Assembly: GCA_023213315.1 (NCBI GenBank)
Contig: JAKCPI010002492.1
Coordinates: 1-64,000, forward strand
Length of the DNA: 64,000 nucleotides
Reading direction: 5' to 3'
From: Euborellia annulipes
Taxonomy: Eukaryota > Arthropoda > Insecta > Dermaptera > Anisolabididae
The translations under genes and the position numbers were made by a program. This document shows, one piece after another, positions 1 to 8,285 of this stretch. Under the pieces are notes generated by a model. It worked only from the letters and a program-made list of their open reading frames with translations. It was not told the DNA's origin and did not search any database. Within the stretch, counting starts at the first letter, position 1, and every line of letters begins with the position of its first letter.

Positions 1-565
1 ATCAAGTTGGAATTTTGGAAGGAATATTTCTTGATTTTGAAATTGAGAAAGGTGTTGAATTGGAATGATACTTGGAGTAGCGGAGGAATACTTTTATTAT
101 TTCAGAAGGCTGTATCATAGTAGGAGGTTTCAGTTCGGATATTGCCATTGATTGTGGGATAATGAAATTTATGCTCTTTTCCTAGGTAGAATTTAGTTGC
201 TTCAGCTGCTTTCTTCGGATGTTGAGAGGGATAATATTTGATTCATGAGGATGGCATTTGTGCGGTGAAGATTTGAGGTATCCCATGCCCAGCTACGTAA
301 GGCTGATATTAAAATCCCCGGTCCAGGTTGGTGAGGAGAGTGTTACAGGCGGAGCAAAATAAGAAACTACCATAGTCTAGTTTAGATCGGATTAGAGCTC
401 TATAAATGAGAAGCAGGGAACTAGGATGGCTGCCCCACGTAGTGTTGAGAGAGGACTCTCAGTATTCTTAGATCGGAAGAACATTTTGTTATTAGGTGTT
501 TGATGTGCTCTCTCCAAGTCAGCTTTGAATCCAGTATGAGCCCTAGATATCTTGTTTTGTCAGAA
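1..565 (-). pseudogene. jockey ORF2 C-terminal part, frameshifted
   Basis: Past the stop at 560 the minus strand still encodes the expected end of a jockey ORF2, but in other frames. Right after the break comes the thumb-region motif YLGLILDSKLTW, then a segment with IYRALIRSKLDYGS in a second frame, then one with IPLNIRRKQL in a third. One shift lies around 560-585, another around 430, a third around 305. This is the region after the YADD catalytic box that links to the element's 3' end. The reading is by translation only; homology would be tested by a protein search. Confidence 0.75.
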
Positions 566-2782
566 AAAGGGATATTTGAGTTCCGGAGGGGAGCTTAATT
601 GCAGATTGGAAACTTTTCTTTTGGTAAAGATGCACTTTGAGGACTTGTTTATAGAGATATTAAGGCCAATTCCTTCAAGGTAACTTTTGAGTAAGACAAT
701 TGAATTATCTAGATCTGCGAGGCTTATGTTCAGGTTTGTGTTTGAGGAATAAATTAACAGATCGTCTGCATATTGTAAGCAGGTGGTATTATGTGAGACG
801 TAGGAGATGAGGTCATGTGTGAAACAGAGGAAGAGTAACGGACTAAGACATGAGCCCTGGGGCAACCCTCTATAAGCAACTCTGGATAAAATGGATCCCT
901 CTTTAGAACACACTTCTACGCTTCTTCCATAGTAAAGGTTGTACAGTAACTTCGAACATTTGGCGCCTATTCCTAAATTATATAACTTATCGACCAAGAT
1001 GTTCCAGTTGACATGATCATAAGCACCCTCAATGTCTATAAACGCTGCGGAAGTGTATTCTTTAAGGGCAAAAGATTTTTGAAGCTGACAAACAAAAAGT
1101 GAAAGGTTATCCATGGTTGAACAGTATGAGCGGAAGCCGAAAGACAAATGTGGTAGTTTGAGATTAGTTTCAAGAAAATGTTCTAGCCTGGCTTTTATTA
1201 ATTTTTCAAAAACTTTAAGGAGACAGGATGCTAAGGCTATGGGACGATAGGAAGAGCCATGAAGCGGGTTTTTGTCTTTTTTCAGGATGGGGATAATATT
1301 GTATATTTTCCAGGTGGGTGGGATATAATCAGTTTCCGGGAGTTCATTGAAGATGCTCAGCATTAGGAGTAGGGCATATATTGGCAGATTTTTTAGCATG
1401 GAGTATGCTATTTTATCCTTTCCAGGGGCAGAGTCAGAGGAAGATCTTAAAACTATTTCCAGTTCTTTGAGAGTGAAAGGTGTGTCAAGAATGTCCTTAT
1501 TGCTATTATGTTCAGGTAGGTGTGAAAAGGTATTATTTAGTGGAACAGATGCTGGGACCAGTATGTCTACAAATTCTTCTATGGTGGAGTCAGATGGAGT
1601 AGTTCGATTAGTCTGTACACCTTTTATTTTTTTGATTTTCTGCCATATCTCCTTGGAGTTGGTATCCGGATTGATGGATGAACAGAATTGCTGCCAGGAT
1701 TTTCTTTTGGCTTCTTTTATTATTCTTTTAGCCTTTGCTTGACACTCTTTTAATTTCAGGTAGTTTGGGAGATTTGGGTTGATTTTGTATTGACGATGGG
1801 CTTGCTTTCTTTCTCTTATTGCCAGATCACATTCATTTGACCACCAACAGACTGGGATGTGTTTTCCTCTATATGGAGATGAAAGAGGGATCGACTTATA
1901 GGCAGCTTCTATGATGGTTTTTTCCAAGAGGTTAAACTTTGTTTCTATTGTGTGGGCTTCCGCTGAATTCAGGAGTTGTTGAGTGATATGACTTTTGTAT
2001 TTATTCCAATCTGCGTCTGCTATTTTAAATTTTGGAGTGAAAGGGCTATTTTGAGAGGGAATTCGTTGTAGCATTTGAATTATGATGGGGAAGTGATCAG
2101 AACCAAGAGTGTCGTCGAGTAATGACCATTCAAAAAGAGTGGATATGGAGGAAGAACAGAAAGTGACATCGACTATTGATGGAGAAGTTAGTCCGAAACT
2201 TAATCTTGTTGACTGGCCGTTATTGAGGGGGATCAAGTCAAAGTTTTCACAGACTTTTGAGAGACTCTCTCCTAACTGATCTTTGAATGAGCAGCCCCAC
2301 TCGGGGTGATGGGCGTTAAAATCTCCAATGAGGAAGTGCGGAGCGGGATATTGTTGCAGAAGGTGGGACCATTCTATTTCAGAGATGAAAGTATTGGGCT
2401 TGCAGTAGCAGGAGATTAGAGAAAGTATAAGACCCCCGGGAATGAATATTCTTGCGCAACAAATTTGGTAGTCATCGGTATTGATAATAAGAGGAGAATC
2501 GAAATGAATATTATTTTTGATTAGAAGTAGAGCGCCGCCTCTCCCATCGTTTCGGTCTGCTCTTATGGACTTGAAATTTTGGATATTGAAAGCCTGACCT
2601 GGTTTGAACCATGTTTCGGAAACCGCCGCTATTTGTACATTATATTCTTTAAGGGCTATTTGGAAGCTGCCAAGATTCCCATTCAGAGATCTTGCGTTCC
2701 ATTGGAATATCGAGAGTGTGTTATTATTCGTTTGGGCTCGAGGATTCATTTTTGGGTGCATGAGGAAGGGATTTATCTTCAT
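560..2782 (-). CDS. jockey-like ORF2: endonuclease-reverse transcriptase (C-terminus lost by frameshift)
   Basis: 740 codons. The N-terminal apurinic-type endonuclease that nicks target DNA shows WNA at residues 28-30, SETW at 55-58 (E56), GDFNAHH at 153-159 and SDH at 228-230, i.e. the expected metal-binding and catalytic residues. The reverse transcriptase follows: FIDIEGAYD at 581-589 (first catalytic Asp), RGLPQGSCLSPLLF at 638-651, and YADD at 671-674 (catalytic pair). The frame stops at residue 740, soon after the palm, where a full ORF2 would run on for perhaps 150-250 residues; coding sequence continues out of frame to the left. The start is the first Met in the frame; it lies 292 bases after the ORF1 stop, and that gap is AT-rich. 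Would act in a ribonucleoprotein with its own RNA. Identity as jockey clade is a firm pattern match; activity is unlikely because of the truncation. Confidence 0.92.
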   Translation of the reverse strand: MKINPFLMHPKMNPRAQTNNNTLSIFQWNARSLNGNLGSFQIALKEYNVQIAAVSETWFKPGQAFNIQNFKSIRADRNDGRGGALLLIKNNIHFDSPLIINTDDYQICCARIFIPGGLILSLISCYCKPNTFISEIEWSHLLQQYPAPHFLIGDFNAHHPEWGCSFKDQLGESLSKVCENFDLIPLNNGQSTRLSFGLTSPSIVDVTFCSSSISTLFEWSLLDDTLGSDHFPIIIQMLQRIPSQNSPFTPKFKIADADWNKYKSHITQQLLNSAEAHTIETKFNLLEKTIIEAAYKSIPLSSPYRGKHIPVCWWSNECDLAIRERKQAHRQYKINPNLPNYLKLKECQAKAKRIIKEAKRKSWQQFCSSINPDTNSKEIWQKIKKIKGVQTNRTTPSDSTIEEFVDILVPASVPLNNTFSHLPEHNSNKDILDTPFTLKELEIVLRSSSDSAPGKDKIAYSMLKNLPIYALLLMLSIFNELPETDYIPPTWKIYNIIPILKKDKNPLHGSSYRPIALASCLLKVFEKLIKARLEHFLETNLKLPHLSFGFRSYCSTMDNLSLFVCQLQKSFALKEYTSAAFIDIEGAYDHVNWNILVDKLYNLGIGAKCSKLLYNLYYGRSVEVCSKEGSILSRVAYRGLPQGSCLSPLLFLCFTHDLISYVSHNTTCLQYADDLLIYSSNTNLNISLADLDNSIVLLKSYLEGIGLNISINKSSKCIFTKRKVSNLQLSSPPELKYPFF

Positions 2783-3074
2783 TATCCATCGCGGGAGGGA
2801 AATGAAGAAAATTAAATCATGAACACCTTGGAGACCAGAAATATATAATTATGTAAATGAATAAATAAATGAATAGAAAAAATACCTAAATAAATAAATA
2901 AATAGAAAAAATAAATGAATAATTAAATAAAAATTAAAAAGAGTATATATTTATAAATATTGTATATGGATTGATATTACAGAAATTGTGTAGGATTATC
3001 TTAAAGAAAAAATACTTCAAAAAGAAAATATTTATAAATACTGTACATGAAATATTATTGACGACGATGGGGTT
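2783..3074 (-). other. AT-rich spacer between ORF1 and ORF2 of the LINE
   Basis: The spacer is dominated by AAAT and AAATAAAT repeats and holds no open frame. In jockey elements the two ORFs usually overlap or lie close together, so nearly 300 bases is long; the AAAT slippage repeats could have expanded here. Confidence 0.6.
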
Positions 3075-4184
3075 TTATGTTGATTGAGAGCTCTGAGAAG
3101 AAAGAGCACTATTGTAATTAATAACTTTATTTATATTGTTTTGCGATGTCTCGTTGTTAATTGGGTTGAAAGAAAGAATGGAAAGTTTTTCTAAGAGGAG
3201 ATTCAATAGGCTTTTAATATTTTCTATTTCATCTGCATTCGATGGGGAGAATGGATTCGGGGGGAGTGGAGCGAGTGGCAGGTTTAGGTTGTTGGATACA
3301 TTTTGTTGCATTTGGAAGAAGGGCCTAGCTGGTTGGGCATTTGTTTTGTTTGACGAGATCGGGACAGAAGATGCGCGTTGCATCGGAGATCTATTTATTT
3401 GAAAGGCTTGAGCGGCGATATTGGGGATAGGTGGTATAAAATTATTGCTATTATTATTAATTCCTCCAGATGTGATTTGTGCGTATGTTGTAGTTTGTCT
3501 AAAGGGTGTAACTGTTTGTACGGCTTCTTTATAAGAGATATTTTCTTCTGCCATCGTTGTTTTGAGTTTTTTTTGGTAGCTATAGAAAGGACATTTTTCT
3601 GTGTCTGTTGATTTGTGTAGGCCCTTGCAATAGATGCATGTGGGTAATTGGTTGCAGTTGGAGCTTAAATGTTCGGTTGCACCGCAGACTTCACACTTAC
3701 TAGGGCTTCTACAAGTTAGGCTTGTGTGTCCGTAGGCTAAGCAGGAAAAACATTGCACTACTCTTTGGATGTATAATTGTACTCTGCAGAAGACACCTAG
3801 GATGCGGATATCGGATGGTAATGTCTGCCCCTTGAAGGATAAGATCATAACTGGAGTTGGAAATTTCTGGGTAGGATCATTTTTATTTTTTTTATATATT
3901 CTTGTTGCTTTAACTATTGGATGGGTGGAGATTGAATAATTAATTAAGTCCTCCTCTGTCAAGGAGGTGTCAATGTTTTTGACCACTCCCTGTCTAAAGA
4001 GGGCGAAGTTCGGGATATAGCATTTTATGTTAAGGGTTGTCCAAAAAGGGGCTTCGATTATGTCATTTGCATCTTTAAAATTATTTGTTATGATTTTTAT
4101 TTTGTTTCGGTTAATTTTATTTATTGAGGTTATGTTTTTGTAAATATTATATAAATTTTTCCTTAAGAGATTGCCGAAATACAT
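3075..4184 (-). CDS. jockey-like ORF1: Gag-like nucleic-acid-binding protein
   Basis: 369 codons from the first Met in the open frame. Three zinc knuckles sit in a row: C145-x2-C148-x4-H153-x4-C158, C164-x2-C167-x4-H172-x4-C177, and a variant C183-x2-C186-x3-H190-x7-C198. The stretch before them is basic and hydrophobic, as in the RNA-recognition-like part of jockey ORF1. The tail after residue 230 is rich in Asn, Pro, Gln and Ser. ORF1 proteins coat element RNA and steer it in the nucleus. The true start is probably further upstream: the same protein continues without a stop in this frame to about 4338, and in other frames to a Met at 4543, giving about 490 residues, closer to the family's usual size. 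Confidence 0.88.
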   Translation of the reverse strand: MYFGNLLRKNLYNIYKNITSINKINRNKIKIITNNFKDANDIIEAPFWTTLNIKCYIPNFALFRQGVVKNIDTSLTEEDLINYSISTHPIVKATRIYKKNKNDPTQKFPTPVMILSFKGQTLPSDIRILGVFCRVQLYIQRVVQCFSCLAYGHTSLTCRSPSKCEVCGATEHLSSNCNQLPTCIYCKGLHKSTDTEKCPFYSYQKKLKTTMAEENISYKEAVQTVTPFRQTTTYAQITSGGINNNSNNFIPPIPNIAAQAFQINRSPMQRASSVPISSNKTNAQPARPFFQMQQNVSNNLNLPLAPLPPNPFSPSNADEIENIKSLLNLLLEKLSILSFNPINNETSQNNINKVINYNSALSSQSSQST

Positions 4185-4543
4185 GGGGTGTTTCCTCTCA
4201 GTGCCTAATTGCTCAATAAAAAGAAAGAAGGGGCCTGAATCAGTTGAATCGTATCTGTTTTGTTTACATATTTTATAATAGGGTAACCTCTCATTGATAA
4301 TCTTAGAGCTAGGTTCACACTTGTTTACACTTACATTGTTTTTTTTTTAGTTTATTTTGTGAATATTCTTCGGTATCAGTTTCTTGAATTCCTCTTTTGG
4401 CTGACTGCTCCTTCATATCGATGTCATCCAATTCGTTTAAGGCCCTATTCAGGGCATAACTGGTCTGGGGGATGTATATCTCTTCGTTCGATGTTGATGC
4501 TATAGGGGGGGTTAGGCTCCCCGGAAGCCCCCTGCAAATTCAT
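4185..4543 (-). pseudogene. N-terminal extension of jockey ORF1, two homopolymer frameshifts
   Basis: In frame with the ORF1 entry and upstream of its Met lies open coding sequence that includes PYYKICKQNRYDSTDSGPFF, a typical jockey ORF1 lead-in. At the ten-T run 4339-4348 the frame shifts; upstream the coding sense resumes in another frame with MKEQSAKRGIQETDTEEY, and at the seven-G run 4505-4511 it shifts again to reach a Met at 4543-4541. Both breaks sit exactly at homopolymers, so each could be a real one-base indel or a sequencing error. Confidence 0.7.
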
Positions 4544-4700
4544 TGTCCAAAGGGGCCACCTCCCGAGGGATTTTCTCTCAAACACTTATGTGGGCTTGAG
4601 AGAGAATACGAAACAAGTTCGCAGTAAAAGAAACAAACACTATAACAGTTAAATACTTTTAAAAAGGCAAAAAATTTTCAGAGCGCCAAAATAAACAACT
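4544..4700 (-). other. probable 5' leader of the LINE
   Basis: The sequence before the inferred ORF1 start includes a short inverted repeat (TCTCTCAAAC and GCTTGAGAGA around 4573-4603). Where the element begins cannot be told without another copy. Confidence 0.35.
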
Positions 4701-4740
4701 ACTAGCGATCACGGCCTACCGTGAAGTCCAAAAATGCTAT

Positions 4741-5090
4741 CCAAAATCGCTTCCTTGCCTCAAATAGCTATTCTGTAAGCAAAAACTTTAAAGCCAAAGC
4801 GTTAACATTTAGTGGGGGAAATAGTGTTAAAAATGAATGCCATGTCTATGGGGTGGCTTTAATATTTTAACGTCGTGTTTACAATAAACGTGGGGTCCTT
4901 AACCTAAAAAGTAAGGTTATGATTTTGATAGCTTTGAAATAAAAGCAACATGTTAACGTCGCTGTTAAAAATTTGTTTAGAGAATACCATTTTTTTAACG
5001 CTGATTGTTTTTATACATTACTTTTTAACACCCATTTGTTTATTTTAAATTTGAATGCCTGTTTTTAGAGAATAGACATGAAAAGAGGTG
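4741..5090. repeat. dispersed repeat R (GTTAAC-rich)
   Basis: Shares blocks such as GCTTCCTTGCCT, TTTTTAACACCCATTTG and TAGAGAATAGAC with 40196-40306, 41145-41320 (inverted), 57001-57085 and 59110-59290. The unit is rich in TTAAC motifs. No coding potential and no clear borders or target duplication, so the class is unknown. Confidence 0.6.
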
Positions 5091-5300
5091 GAAATTTTAT
5101 ATTCAAGTTAAACATCCCCTACCTCCAACCCTACCATGCGTTTTGCGACCGGAAGAAATAAAACAGACCGGCCCGTCGCACGGTCTGACGCCTGTTGAAA
5201 AGAGGAAGGAAGAGACAGACATATAGAAGGATGGCCTGTCCCAGCTCGGGCAGCTCGTGGTCGCCATCCATATACCCACCAGATGTGGGTCGCTGAGCGA
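5091..5300. other. GC-richer stretch without a call
   Basis: About 5150-5300 is unusually GC-rich for the window, with short inverted repeats (GATGGCCTGTCCC, CAGCTCGGGCAGCTCG). No long open frame and no second copy seen here. It may belong to a MITE or to the LINE leader. Confidence 0.3.
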
Positions 5301-5448
5301 ACGCCTCCCTTAAGAATATTTAATAGTATAACGCCTTCCCCCCCCCCCCCCCCCCCCCCAATTTATAAAATAATACAAACAAAGTGCAAAAAAAATTTAT
5401 TAATGTAGTAAGGAATAAAGAAAAGACGATTGAAAATATTTTTATTTC

Positions 5449-5553
5449 GTTTAGTAGTCACTTCAAGCCGACATTTCGGTCAGATTTGCGACCATCCTCA
5501 GGGTTGAAGTGTGTCAATAAAACTCCTCCTTGAAGTGATTAATAAACAAATTT
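5449..5553 (-). mobile_element. Penelope-like short palindrome inside the MITE
   Basis: GTTTAGTAGTCACTTCAAG on the left is mirrored by CTTGAAGTGATTAATAAAC on the right. The left arm holds a ribozyme-like motif, listed separately; the right arm keeps only its outer stem. Its sister MITE at 47967 lacks this insert, so it arrived later. Confidence 0.6.
5460..5510 (-). ncRNA. hammerhead-like ribozyme motif 1
   Basis: Minus strand: stem I ACTTCAA, box CTGAGGA, one extra T, stem II GGTC/GACC, then GAAA, T-G, TC, and stem I return TTGAAGT. This fits a type I hammerhead with a minimal stem III (a U-G pair here). The extra base between the box and stem II departs from the textbook core but occurs in all copies of the window. 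Confidence 0.6.
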
Positions 5554-5721
5554 TATTAATACAAACTTGAGTTATATTAGGCCTAAATTATATTAATTAA
5601 GTTATTTATAAGACTTAAGCAATCATTTAGAAAATTTCTCGCTGTGGCTAATATTTGCGCCTCCCCTTAGACTAGTCCGCGCCTCCCTAGGGAGGCGCAG
5701 CTCACAGTTTGGAAAACGCTG

Positions 5722-6150
5722 CCCTAAAGTGTAAAAATGAGTTTTTGATCAAAACACTGATGCAGCTTTTTCAGTTTTTTTTTTCGATTTTTTCAAAATT
5801 TGCTCCAAAAATTTTGATTAAAATTCAAAAATCTTTTATTTTTTTAAATTCTCTTTCAAATGTATATTCTCATTTTGCCCTTGTAATCTTTTGAAGATGT
5901 TTCTCTTGTACTTCATAGGAAAGATATCCAAATAGCTTAAATAAATTCATCGGACGGCCCGGGATTCGAACTCGTGACTCTTGGTATAGAAGGCAAGCTT
6001 ATAAATTTTACATCTTGAATTCTAAAATATCGGCGGAAACTAAATATATGTCGACACAAAAAATCTGGTGTGAAAGCACAAAACAGAACTTTCAATTGCC
6101 GAAGGTGAGAGAAAGTTGTGTGCTGTGTTACTATCACATCAAATTTTATT
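5722..6150 (+). repeat. family A copy, 5'-truncated, with SINE fragment
   Basis: Contains the family A landmarks in order: CAGTTTTTTTTTTCGATTTTT, TGTATATTCTCATTTTG, TTGTACTTCATAGGAAAGAT, then after a SINE fragment the block ACTAAATATATGTCGACAC and the terminal hairpin with GCCGAAGGTGAGAGAAAGTT. The stretch between GAAAGATA and CTTATAAATTTTAC is replaced by SINE sequence. Confidence 0.8.
5927..5998 (-). mobile_element. SINE-1 head fragment
   Basis: Minus-strand match to the SINE-1 head: box B region GATTCGAACTCGTGAC, GGTATAGAAGG and AATTCATCGGACGGCC. Only the part from the hairpin to the anticodon-like region survives. Confidence 0.65.
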
Positions 6151-6690
6151 TTTACCTGCTTAACAAGAAAATAAATTAATTTTAATGTAATTTGCAACAA
6201 ATTAAGCTAATCATAATATGCGATTATTTTGTATTCTCTTTTTAAAAGAAAATTTTCTAAACTTGATTTAGGGTATTTTTATAATGAATATAAAAGGTGA
6301 TTGGAACAGTGTATATAAATATTTGTGAAAAGGATAAGTCTACAAAATATTAAAGGATTAAAAATTGTTAACGCTCTTGGAATAGTGAACGTTTTGATCC
6401 ATATTGATTTACAGCAACAAAAAAAAAAAAAATCCTGCTCTTCATGAGAGAGAGAGATAGAGTATGAAATATTGGAAAAAATATTTTTTTGATACCAAGA
6501 TCAATATTATGGGAATAAATAAATAATTCATTTCTTCTTTTCTCTCTCTATCTCTCTCTAAAGGTGAAGAAAGATTTTGTATTAACTTGTTCAATCTCTC
6601 AAAATTTCATGACGATTTTTTTTTTCCCCAGGAACGCGTAATCTTTGATAAAGAAATATATCTATTGGATTTTGTGGTTTAATGAAAATT
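6151..6690. other. AT-rich stretch, nothing recognised
   Basis: AT-rich with A runs, a GA run near 6448 and TCTC runs near 6540. No gene, and no repeat shared with the rest of the window that I can name. Confidence 0.5.
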
Positions 6691-6735
6691 TATTTTAACT
6701 AGTCCTGTCTGCTGCGGTGGACCCTCACCTTTCTC

Positions 6736-6984
6736 TTTTTTTTTTTTTTTTTAAACACTCACACTTTTTTTCTCATTCACACAGTCGTTTCGGCAACTTA
6801 GGCCATTTAAGACTTTAAACGATACTCGTATGTTTAATATATCTATTAGGGGTCCAGGCATTCTTATTTAAGCCATTTGGTATCTAATTGGCTTAAATAA
6901 AATCATCGGACTGCCTGGGGTCCGAACCCGCGACGTTTGGTATACGAGGTAAGCACGCTAACCCCTACACCAAGCCCCGAGGGC
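6736..6984 (-). mobile_element. SINE-1 full copy
   Basis: tRNA-derived SINE. On the minus strand: head GCCCTCGGGGCTTGGTGTAG (box A like), GGGTTCGGACCCC (box B), hairpin core AGCCATTTGG/CCAAATGGCTT region, tail CTGTGTGAATGAGAAAAAAA and an A-rich end seen as a T run from 6736. Flanked by TTTCT(T) on both sides, a possible short target duplication. Confidence 0.85.
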
Positions 6985-7023
6985 TTTCTTAATTATATAA
7001 AAAAATTTATCATTATTATTCCA

Positions 7024-7273
7024 GCCCCCGGGTGTGGCGTAGTAGGTAGCGTGCCTGCCTTCTATACCTAACGTCGCGGGTTCGGACTCCAGGCAGTCCG
7101 ATGATTTTATTTAAGGTATTTGGAAATCAAATGACTTAAATAGAAATGCCAGGACCCCCAATAGATATATTAAAACATACTGAGTATTGTTAAAAGTCTT
7201 AAATGGCCTAAGTTGCCAAAAAGAGAGTGTGAATGTGAGTATGAATGAGAAAAAAGTGTGAATGTTAAAAAAA
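7024..7273 (+). mobile_element. SINE-1 copy, first of a dimer
   Basis: Head GCCCCCGGGTGTGGCGTAG, box B GGGTTCGGACTCC, then the hairpin core, GTCTTAAATGGCCTAAGTTG and a short A tail. Directly followed by a second unit. The 12-base direct repeat ATTATTATTCCA lies just before it (7012-7023) and after the second unit (7542-7553). Confidence 0.88.
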
Positions 7274-7541
7274 GCCCTCGGGGCTTGGCGTAGAGGTTAG
7301 CGTGCTAACCTCGTATACCAAACGTCGCGGGTTCGGACCCCAGGCAGTCCGATGATTTTATTTAAGCCAATCTGGATACCAAATGGCTTAAATAAGAATG
7401 CCTGGACCCCATAATATGTATATTGAATCAATAACGGTTATCGTAAATGTCTTAAATGGCCTGAGTTGCCGAAAAGACTGTGTGAATGTGAGTGTGAGTG
7501 TGAATGAGAAAAAAGTGTGAATGTTTAAAAAAAAAAAAAAA
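7274..7541 (+). mobile_element. SINE-1 copy, second of a dimer
   Basis: Full unit from GCCCTCGGGGCTTGGCGTAG to a long A tail. Box A (GGCGTAGAGGTTAGCG) and box B (GGGTTCGGACCCC) are the best preserved in the window. Shares one target duplication with the preceding unit. Confidence 0.9.
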
Positions 7542-7980
7542 ATTATTATTCCAATCCAGTGCCTGCTTGAGGATTTGTTTACATTCAGAGAATAAACAAA
7601 TACAAAGAATACATAAATATTTCTCTATACATTTCCTATGGAAGAAATCGTAATTTTAAGAATTGATAACTCAGCTGTGTTGCTTTCGCCAGGGCAGAAT
7701 TCATTTACACAGGGCATGTATGTACTGACAACTCGGGTTGACAAAAATTATTCCACTCTCTCTCTCCTTCTGAGGGAGGAAACGGGAACCCATCTCACAA
7801 GGGGAGGGCACGACCTTGGGATTTCATTTTGGGATGAAACTTCGGGTGATGATTGTAGACCGTTAGGGGGTTCACCCCTTGAAATAGTAACGCGCAACGC
7901 TCAATAGTTTCGGAGAAAATGGCGTTTAAACAATTCAAAGTCCGCTTATATACTAGTTAGGCTTTTTATATGGCAATGGC

Positions 7981-8050
7981 GACAATAGTCTAGCAGGTAG
8001 CGTGTCTACCTACCAAATGGGCGCTTGGGGTTCGAATCTCGCCTCGACTT
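7981..8050 (+). repeat. tRNA-like sequence in left arm of palindrome
   Basis: Contains a box A like TAGTCTAGCAGGTAGCGTG and a box B GGTTCGAATCTC with spacing typical of tRNA-derived promoters, followed by an A/T-rich run. The acceptor stem does not close well, so I take it as the head of a tRNA-derived SINE and not as a tRNA gene. Confidence 0.55.
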
Positions 8051-8285
8051 ATTTTTTTTTTTATTAAATTATTTATTTTATTGTTTTTACAATTAAATAA
8101 ATTTATTATTTAATATTATAGATTATTTATTAATAGAGAAATTTTTGTGAACGTAAATGATGTTTGTCTGTTTTCCAACTGATCTTTTAAAAAATAATTC
8201 ATTGTTCTTGTAAAAATTATTCCGCTTTCATTAATTGTGCTAGATGCCGAAAAAATTTTTGTTTTAAATGTTTTTGTGATGATTA

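Larger units (their letters stand above)
1..4620 (-). mobile_element. jockey-like non-LTR retrotransposon, 5' part to left edge
   Basis: Reading on the minus strand, a 5' leader is followed by ORF1 (Gag-like, zinc knuckles) and ORF2 (endonuclease plus reverse transcriptase), the order typical of the jockey clade. The element inserts by target-primed reverse transcription. Its 3' end lies beyond the left edge, so no tail or target duplication can be seen. The 5' border is only approximate. Damage is limited to a few frameshifts, several in homopolymers, so the copy is fairly young or the breaks are sequencing errors. Confidence 0.9.
5301..5721. mobile_element. hAT-type MITE, left terminus lost
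   Basis: The ends match the complete MITE at 47967-48390: the left part has CGCCTCCCTTAAGAATATTTAA followed by a C run (5339-5358), the right part GCTGTGGCTAATATTTGCGCC and the terminal TTTGGAAAACGCTG at 5708-5721. The left terminal inverted repeat is missing; unrelated GC-rich sequence abuts it. A Penelope-like insert interrupts it at about 5430-5560. Confidence 0.75.
6691..7770 (+). repeat. family Q copy hosting three SINEs
   Basis: Q has the order GCGGNGGACCCTCNCCTTT, TTAATTAT, ATTCCAATCCAGTGCC, GGATTTGTTTACATTC, TATACATTTCCTATGG, AGAAATCGTAA. Here it is split by a minus-strand SINE at 6736-6984 and by a plus-strand SINE dimer at 7024-7541; removing both restores the order seen in 60600-60955. 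Confidence 0.75.

Noticed and set aside
1347..1742. 131-codon plus-strand frame
   Set aside because: Shadow of the LINE ORF2 on the opposite strand.
7274..7350. tRNA gene (box A and box B present)
   Set aside because: Repeated many times with an attached hairpin core and A tail, and the acceptor arms do not pair; it is a SINE head.
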